7,942 nt of DNA, taken from Elusimicrobiota bacterium. Its GTDB lineage: Bacteria; Elusimicrobiota; Elusimicrobia; Elusimicrobiales; Elusimicrobiaceae. The notes beneath the pieces were generated by a model, which saw nothing but the letters and a program-made list of their open reading frames with translations, made no database searches and was not told the DNA's origin. The position numbers were made by a program, and so were the translations under genes. Below, piece by piece: positions 6,594 through 7,942 of this stretch. Position 1 is the stretch's first letter; every line of letters begins with the position of its first letter. The stretch spans positions 1-7,942 of the forward strand of contig JAISVV010000070.1 in the NCBI GenBank assembly GCA_031271365.1, given 5' to 3'.

Positions 6594-7537
6594 TTATAAC
6601 TCCGCAAGAGGCCTTCTTCCAAAGGCGTAAATTTTTGCTCCGTGAGGCTTATCCATTTATTTGGGTTGCAAACCCAGTGGCCTTTTATGGCCGCTTCTTT
6701 TACTTTATCGTAATTTAAAGCCGGAGTAAAGTTAAATATGCGCGCAAGGCCGCTGTAGATAAATGCAATAACTTCCAGCATAAAATAGGGCAGCGTAAAC
6801 ATAAACGGCGCAGGTTTGCCCATGGCGCGCGCCATGGCGTTGATAAAATACTCCCAGTTATAATTTTTATTCTCGCAGACAAAATAGGTTTGATTATCCG
6901 TCCTGCCGTCGGTTGCGGCCGTAACGAGGGCTTCTATTAAATCGTCCGCGTAAATAAAATTGAAACAGGTTGCGCCGCTTGATGTGTTTACCATAACGCC
7001 GCTGCGCACAAAAGAAGCTATTTTGGAAACGCCGCTGTCGTCGCGGCCGTAAACGACGGGCGCCCGTAAAATAACGTGTTTTATCTCCGGCGGGAGGTTT
7101 TGGGCCAAAACGCGCTCCCCCTCCAGCTTTGTTATGCCGTAGTCGGAGACAGGGGCCTCAACGTCCTCCTCCCTGCGGGGGTTGGTTCTGTATTCACTGG
7201 GGCCTGCCGCGGCCTGGCTTGAGAGATAGACAAACTTTTCAATCCCGCCGGCTTTAGCGGCGGCCAAAGCAAGGTTTTTGGTTACCTCCGCATTGCCTTT
7301 ATAAAACTCTTCTTTATTATAAGCAAAAAGCACGGCCGCCAGATGAAAGATAATATGCGCGCCGCGCATTGCGGCGGCCAAATTTTCAACGTCGCCGTAA
7401 TTGACGGCAGCAACGCGCGCGTCGGCCGCGTTTGCGCGGCGGGAGAATATTTTTACCTCATAGCCTAAAGCGGCCAGTTTTTCCGCCAGTTTTGCGCCTA
7501 TAAAACCGCGCCCGCCGGTTATAATGGCTTTTTTCAT
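6590..7537 (-). CDS. NAD(P)-dependent epimerase/dehydratase, extended SDR family
   Basis: Cytosolic Rossmann-fold oxidoreductase, 315 aa, normal length for extended short-chain dehydrogenases acting on nucleotide sugars, sterol-like or other alcohol substrates. The cofactor motif TGGRGFIG lies at 7-14, with FSRR at 31-34 at the end of beta-2. HLAAV (65-69) is the family's conserved stretch after beta-4, and the catalytic set is S106/S107 (YLSSQAA) with YxxxK at Y133-K137 (YGITK). LRAPVVYG (157-164) and FNFIYADDLIEA (192-203) are typical C-terminal elements. The stretch at 246-268 (FMFTLPYFMLEVIAF and following) is hydrophobic, as in 3-beta-HSD/epimerase-like members that sit on membranes. The substrate cannot be told from sequence. 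The start follows an AGGAG at 7548-7552 and overlaps the upstream stop by one base (TAATG). The stop overlaps the next gene by four bases. Confidence 0.9.
   Translation of the reverse strand: MKKAIITGGRGFIGAKLAEKLAALGYEVKIFSRRANAADARVAAVNYGDVENLAAAMRGAHIIFHLAAVLFAYNKEEFYKGNAEVTKNLALAAAKAGGIEKFVYLSSQAAAGPSEYRTNPRREEDVEAPVSDYGITKLEGERVLAQNLPPEIKHVILRAPVVYGRDDSGVSKIASFVRSGVMVNTSSGATCFNFIYADDLIEALVTAATDGRTDNQTYFVCENKNYNWEYFINAMARAMGKPAPFMFTLPYFMLEVIAFIYSGLARIFNFTPALNYDKVKEAAIKGHWVCNPNKWISLTEQKFTPLEEGLLRSYK
6820..6837. repeat. 18-bp perfect palindrome inside the epimerase gene
   Basis: CCATGGCGCGCGCCATGG is identical to its reverse complement over 18 bases with no spacer. It encodes AMARAMG in the - strand protein. 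With alternating Ala/Met/Arg codons rich in G and C this can arise from coding alone; no function is assigned. Confidence 0.4.
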
Positions 7538-7941
7538 TATTGATTCTCCTCTTTAACCGCTATGGCTTTAACTTCTTCCACGCCGCGGGAGACGCCCTCT
7601 ATGGCGGTATCTATGCCGCGTTTAAAATTTTTGTCAAAATTATAAACCCCAAACCTCTCAAGCCCGCGGTTTATATCGGAGCGGGTGGGGTAATCGCCGT
7701 TTTTTAACCGCTCAAGCGGTTTTGGGGATATGGTAAAAGTTAAAAAAGAAAGCAGCAAAAACGCTACAAGCGCAATTACAAGCAAGTCAAAAAGCAAATT
7801 AAACAGAGGTATTTTATCTAAACCTACAAAATGGAACAAAGGCGTAAAAACAATCATCGCAATAGTAACGCCCAAGCCGATAAGAAACGCGGTAAGCGGC
7901 GCGAAAGAAGTATGATCAGGGTAGCATATCAAAACCGCAAA
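7537..7941 (-). CDS. Membrane protein of unknown function, 5' partial
   Basis: The reading frame is open from the right edge. The first in-window start-type codon is a TTG at 7932 with no ribosome site, and codons before it (FAV) continue without a break. The N-terminus is therefore most likely outside the window. Numbering from that TTG, two strong hydrophobic helices (about 12-34 and 42-66) are followed by a basic, polar C-terminal region of about 65 residues (SPKPLERLKNGDYPTRSD...), probably amphipathic, ending in a charged KEENQ. I recognise no family. The short proline-rich turn and LxxLxxGD pattern after the second helix recall linkers behind transmembrane helices in signalling proteins, but this is only an impression. 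It is the upstream gene of the three-gene - strand operon, with its stop overlapping the epimerase start by one base. Confidence 0.65.
   Translation of the reverse strand, partial: FAVLICYPDHTSFAPLTAFLIGLGVTIAMIVFTPLFHFVGLDKIPLFNLLFDLLVIALVAFLLLSFLTFTISPKPLERLKNGDYPTRSDINRGLERFGVYNFDKNFKRGIDTAIEGVSRGVEEVKAIAVKEENQ
7548..7552 (-). promoter_or_regulatory. Ribosome-binding site of the epimerase gene
   Basis: AGGAG on the - strand, eight bases before the ATG at 7537 and inside the 3' end of the upstream membrane-protein gene. It fixes the start of the SDR protein so that the whole Rossmann motif is retained. Confidence 0.6.
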
Positions 7942-7942
7942 A

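Noticed and set aside
7706..7721. AACCGCT-CA-AGCGGTT hairpin followed by TTT on the + strand, resembling a terminator
   Set aside because: It sits inside the - strand membrane-protein gene, no + strand transcript is expected there, the T run is only a few bases, and on the coding strand it is followed by A residues.
7930..7932. TTG at 7932 as start of the right-edge membrane protein
   Set aside because: There is no Shine-Dalgarno sequence and the frame continues without a stop to the edge, so the gene is treated as 5' partial.

Overview
The window carries a phosphate-starvation locus and, facing it, the tail of an unrelated operon. Left to right on the + strand lie a PhoR-type sensor histidine kinase (its N-terminus cut by the left edge), pstS, pstC, pstA, pstB and phoU. 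This is the classical phoR-pstSCAB-phoU order, so the partner response regulator PhoB probably lies just outside the left edge (inference). From 5709 to the right edge three genes run on the - strand: a partial two-helix membrane protein, an extended-SDR NAD(P)-dependent sugar epimerase/dehydratase-like protein, and a multi-pass membrane protein of unknown function. The two blocks converge, with only 3 bases between the phoU stop and the opposing stop.

How the pieces work together: PstS captures phosphate outside the inner membrane, PstC and PstA form the channel, and PstB supplies ATP hydrolysis. PhoU conveys transporter status to the PhoR kinase, which phosphorylates a PhoB-type regulator (family knowledge). 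The likely regulatory target is visible. The 56-base gap between phoR and pstS is almost entirely filled by five CTTAA repeats at an exact 11-base period (1627, 1638, 1649, 1660, 1671). This fits a tandem PhoB/PhoP (OmpR-family) binding array. The array runs so close to the pstS ATG that the promoter may be embedded in it and the transcript may have almost no leader.

Organism: a bacterium with an apparently diderm-style PstS (cleavable signal peptide, no lipobox, no cysteine). Base composition is mixed, with GC-rich GCC/GGC codons beside many ATA, TTA and AAA codons. Composition looks uniform across the window, with no sign of recent transfer and no mobile element, CRISPR array, tRNA or rRNA. 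The style would fit an uncultured gut-type diderm lineage such as Elusimicrobiota, but this is a weak guess. Coding density is very high: apart from the phoR-pstS gap, all intergenic spaces are 11 bases or less, or genes overlap, so no gene-free stretch over 300 bases exists.
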